Of a stretch of 64,000 nt of DNA, positions 61,808-64,000 are shown in pieces. The position numbers and the translations under genes are program-made. Every line of letters begins with the position of its first letter. Position 1 is the first letter of the stretch. The DNA comes from Nonomuraea lactucae. Its GTDB lineage: Bacteria > Actinomycetota > Actinomycetes > Streptosporangiales > Streptosporangiaceae. The notes under the pieces were generated by a model. It searched no databases. It had not been told where the DNA came from and worked only from the letters and a program-made list of their open reading frames with translations. The DNA lies in contig NZ_QNFZ01000257.1 of the NCBI RefSeq assembly GCF_003313395.1, forward strand, positions 1 to 64,000, written 5' to 3'.

Positions 61808-62875
61808 TCATGCCTCCTGTGACGACCGGCGGCGCCGCAGGAGACGGGCGATCGCCGAGGTACGGCCCGTATCGCCCCGCCGTACGGCCATCCCGACGGC
61901 GAGCAACAGCGCCAGACCGTTGAAGAGGTCGGGAATCCACACCGGGGCCCCGGCCAGTTGCAGTCCCTTGACCCCGGTCGCCAGGACGTAGACGGCGATG
62001 ACGGTGCCCCACACGTTGTAGCGGCCGCCGCGGAACTGCGTCGATCCCAGGAACGCCGCGGCGAACGCGGGAAGCAGATAGCCGGGGCCGATGCTCGGGT
62101 CCCCCGTGGCCAGACGGGAGGAGACCAGGGTGCCTGCGGCGGAGGCGATCAGCCCGCAGGCGATCAGCGACAGCACGATCGTGGTGGAGGTGCGCACGCC
62201 GGCCAGGCGTGCGGCGTCCAGGTTCCCGCCGGTGGCGTAGACCCGGCGGCCGGCAGGGGTGCGTTCCAGGACGTACCAGACGGCCAGTGCCACGAGCACC
62301 AGGAAGTAGACGGGGTAGGTGATGCCGAACAACTGGCCCGTGGCGAGTTCCTGGTAGGCGGCTCCGAGGTCGAGGATCTGCTGGCCGTCGGAGATCCAAG
62401 TCGTGAGCGCCAGCAGCATCGAGGACACGCCCAGGGTCGCGATGAACGAGTCGATCCGGGCGCGCACGATCAACAGTCCGGTCGCCAGGCCGATGGCGGC
62501 GCCAGCGACCAGCGTGAGCGTGACGGTGGCGGGAATCGGCAGGTGCTGGGACAGCAGCCACGCCGACAGGATCGAACCGACGGCGACCTGGGACCCGATC
62601 GCCAGGTTGAAGACACCGGCGGACAGCGGGATGACCAGACTGACCGCGGTCAGTGCCGTGATGGCCTGGTCGTCCAGCATGGCCTTCCAGGTGTCCCCGT
62701 CGAGGAAGGTGCTCGGCACCCAGAGGGAGAACAGCAGGAACAGCGCGGCGAAGATGTAGATGGCGCTGATGCTGCGGAAGGACAGTGCCTCACGGAGCCG
62801 GTGCCGCGGGCGCGCACGTTCGTACGGGTGCTCGGTGAGCGTCTCGGTGTCATCGATCAAGGTCATGTGGCTCAT
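61808..62875 (-). CDS. ABC transporter permease, RbsC-type
   Basis: 355 aa from ATG at 62875, two bases after the ATPase stop; TTG 62884 or ATG 62866 are alternatives. SLVIPLSAGVFNLAIGSQVAVG, SFIATLGVSSMLLALTTW and ATGGNLDAARLAGVRTS fit BPD_transp_2. Distinct from the permease at 21701, though alike in the hallmarks. Co-transcribed with the ATPase gene; a binding-protein gene would be expected to the right, outside the window. Confidence 0.92.
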   Translation of the reverse strand: MSHMTLIDDTETLTEHPYERARPRHRLREALSFRSISAIYIFAALFLLFSLWVPSTFLDGDTWKAMLDDQAITALTAVSLVIPLSAGVFNLAIGSQVAVGSILSAWLLSQHLPIPATVTLTLVAGAAIGLATGLLIVRARIDSFIATLGVSSMLLALTTWISDGQQILDLGAAYQELATGQLFGITYPVYFLVLVALAVWYVLERTPAGRRVYATGGNLDAARLAGVRTSTTIVLSLIACGLIASAAGTLVSSRLATGDPSIGPGYLLPAFAAAFLGSTQFRGGRYNVWGTVIAVYVLATGVKGLQLAGAPVWIPDLFNGLALLLAVGMAVRRGDTGRTSAIARLLRRRRSSQEA

Positions 62876-62876
62876 C

Positions 62877-64000
62877 TCAATCAAGTGGGTGGCGGGGCGC
62901 GGACGTCGTGGAAAGCCCGAGGCTTTCGCTGATCAGGCGGGCCTCGCTGAGCTCGTGGCGACCGAGTTCGGCACTCACCCTGCCGTCGCGGAGGATGAGG
63001 ACCCGGTCGCAGAGATCAAGGATTTCCCCCGTGTCCGTGGAGGACACGAGGACACCTGTGCCCGCCGCCCGGGCTTCGGCGATCAGCTCGTGAATCGCGG
63101 CCTTGGCGGCGATGTCGACGCCCTGGGTGGGCTCGTCCAGCAGCAGCACCGCGGGCGCCATGCGCAGCCATTTGGCCATCACGATCTTCTGCTGGTTGCC
63201 ACCGGAGAACAGGCGCAGCGGCCGGTCCGGCTGCGGCGGACGCAGCGCGACGCGATCCGTCCAGGCCCTCGTCTCACCCCGTTCCGCGGCCCGGTCCAGG
63301 CGTCCGAACGCGCTGCGCAGCGGACGCAGCCAGGGAAGGGTCAGATTCTCCATCGCCGTCATGGTCATGACGGCGCCCTGCCGCAACCGGTCGGCGGGCA
63401 CGTAGGCCAGTCCGTGCCGGATGCTGTGGGCGGGGTCGGCGGCTTTCAGGGCCCGTTCGGCCACGGTCACCGAACCGGCGTGCCGGTCCATGGCGCCGAA
63501 GAGGGTGGCCGCCAGGTGCTCGCGCCCTGAGCCGAGCAGCCCGCAGACTCCGACGATCTCGCCCTCGTGGATGTCGAGGTCCACGCCGCGCAGGACGTCG
63601 GTGACCAGGCCACGGGCCCGCAGCGCGCGGCGGCCCCGCTCGTCGGCGTGTTCCATCCGGAACTCGGCCAGCTCACTTCCCGCGATCAGGGCCACCAGCC
63701 TGTCGTGGTCGACCTCGCCCGCCGGGACATCGGCCACGAGCTTTCCGTCCCGGAGGGCGACGACGCGGTCGGACAGCCCGAGTACCTCGTCGAGGCGGTG
63801 GGAGATGAAGACGACTGCCGCGCCTTCGGCGGCCACCCTGCGCACCGCGTCGAAGAGCAGATCGGCCTCGGCCGCGCCGAGTGCCGCCGTCGGCTCGTCG
63901 AGCACCAGCACGTTGCCCGTCGGTGACCAGTCGCTCATCGCGCGGGCGATGGCCGCGATGGTCCGCTCGGCCGCCGTGATCCGGGCAATGGGCTCCGTGA
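62877..64000 (-). CDS. ABC transporter ATP-binding protein, RbsA-type (5' end outside window)
   Basis: The frame is open to the right edge: EPIARITAAERTIAAIARAM leads into NVLVLDEPTAALGAAEADLL, the first ABC domain. The second half has GLLGSGREHLAATLFG, LFSGGNQQKIVMAKWLRMAP (RbsA-type signature) and VLLLDEPTQGVDIAAK. About 374 codons present; the N-terminal Walker A is missing. Works with the permease downstream. Order of genes suggests the binding protein is beyond the window. Confidence 0.93.
   Translation of the reverse strand, partial: TEPIARITAAERTIAAIARAMSDWSPTGNVLVLDEPTAALGAAEADLLFDAVRRVAAEGAAVVFISHRLDEVLGLSDRVVALRDGKLVADVPAGEVDHDRLVALIAGSELAEFRMEHADERGRRALRARGLVTDVLRGVDLDIHEGEIVGVCGLLGSGREHLAATLFGAMDRHAGSVTVAERALKAADPAHSIRHGLAYVPADRLRQGAVMTMTAMENLTLPWLRPLRSAFGRLDRAAERGETRAWTDRVALRPPQPDRPLRLFSGGNQQKIVMAKWLRMAPAVLLLDEPTQGVDIAAKAAIHELIAEARAAGTGVLVSSTDTGEILDLCDRVLILRDGRVSAELGRHELSEARLISESLGLSTTSAPRHPLD

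Noticed and set aside
1..64000. tRNA, rRNA, CRISPR arrays, known riboswitches
   Set aside because: None could be recognised by eye; repeats present are short operators or promoter repeats, not spaced arrays.

Overview
The window is about 64 kb of very GC-rich DNA (clearly biased to G/C at third codon positions, frequent GTG/TTG starts, ATGA/GTGA start-stop overlaps) from an actinomycete chromosome. Lipoprotein L,D-transpeptidase, a PASTA-like-era Ser/Thr kinase style, SCO6745-type protein, many TetR/GntR/LuxR regulators and patchwork catabolic operons fit a Streptosporangiales or Streptomyces-like soil actinomycete; the genus cannot be fixed from what is visible.

Layout. 1-4.6 kb looks like stable chromosome: the start of a Ser/Thr kinase with a degenerate DFG motif, an L,D-transpeptidase lipoprotein and the RecD2 helicase. 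4.6-9.3 kb is a graveyard of mobile DNA around a dihydrofolate-reductase-like gene and an HxlR/enoyl-CoA hydratase pair: scraps of gmd, a tyrosine integrase, a MarR regulator, an ISL3 transposase and a serine recombinase. 10.5-28.2 kb is a coherent catabolic island: Baeyer-Villiger monooxygenase, two acyl-CoA ligases (one frameshifted), two enoyl-CoA hydratase-type genes (one here, one at 6.7 kb), CaiB-type CoA transferase/racemase, thiolase, SalK/SCO6745 protein, two paralogous metallo-beta-lactamase-fold hydrolases, a GntR regulator, SnoaL-like protein, RbsABC-type transporter, SDR and fumarylacetoacetase-fold hydrolase. Three copies of one 12-bp palindrome (ATAATCGATTAT) sit in the three promoter regions of the island, so the GntR protein probably controls it as one regulon. 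More transposase scraps close it at 28.3-28.6 kb.

28.6-33.4 kb holds a frameshifted LuxR-type STAND ATPase regulator and three small stress/VOC-type genes. 33.5-38.5 kb is a second GntR module (gamma-glutamyltransferase, APC permease, cupin) with its own palindrome (ATTGGATCCAAT and two variants). 38.6-45.0 kb is a TetR module: RidA, DUF1275 membrane protein and a six-gene operon with a two-component flavin monooxygenase, esterase, flavin reductase, cupin, SnoaL-like and NmrA-like proteins; two related 19-bp operators mark both promoters. 45.1-52.0 kb carries a SnoaL-like gene, a P450 behind a STAND ATPase, and a TetR gene followed by two SDR genes. 52.0-58.0 kb is a compact aromatic meta-cleavage operon (FAH-fold hydrolase, flavin hydroxylase, extradiol dioxygenase) divergent from a cytosolic PAS-GAF histidine kinase and its NarL-type response regulator. 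58.0-64 kb is a sugar-acid or sulfonate-like catabolic operon: orphan receiver protein, SMP-30 lactonase, HisD-family dehydrogenase of the sulfopropanediol-dehydrogenase type, SDR, and an RbsC/RbsA transporter running off the right end.

No rRNA, tRNA, CRISPR array or replication origin was seen. All functional claims are from reading motifs and context; no database search was run.
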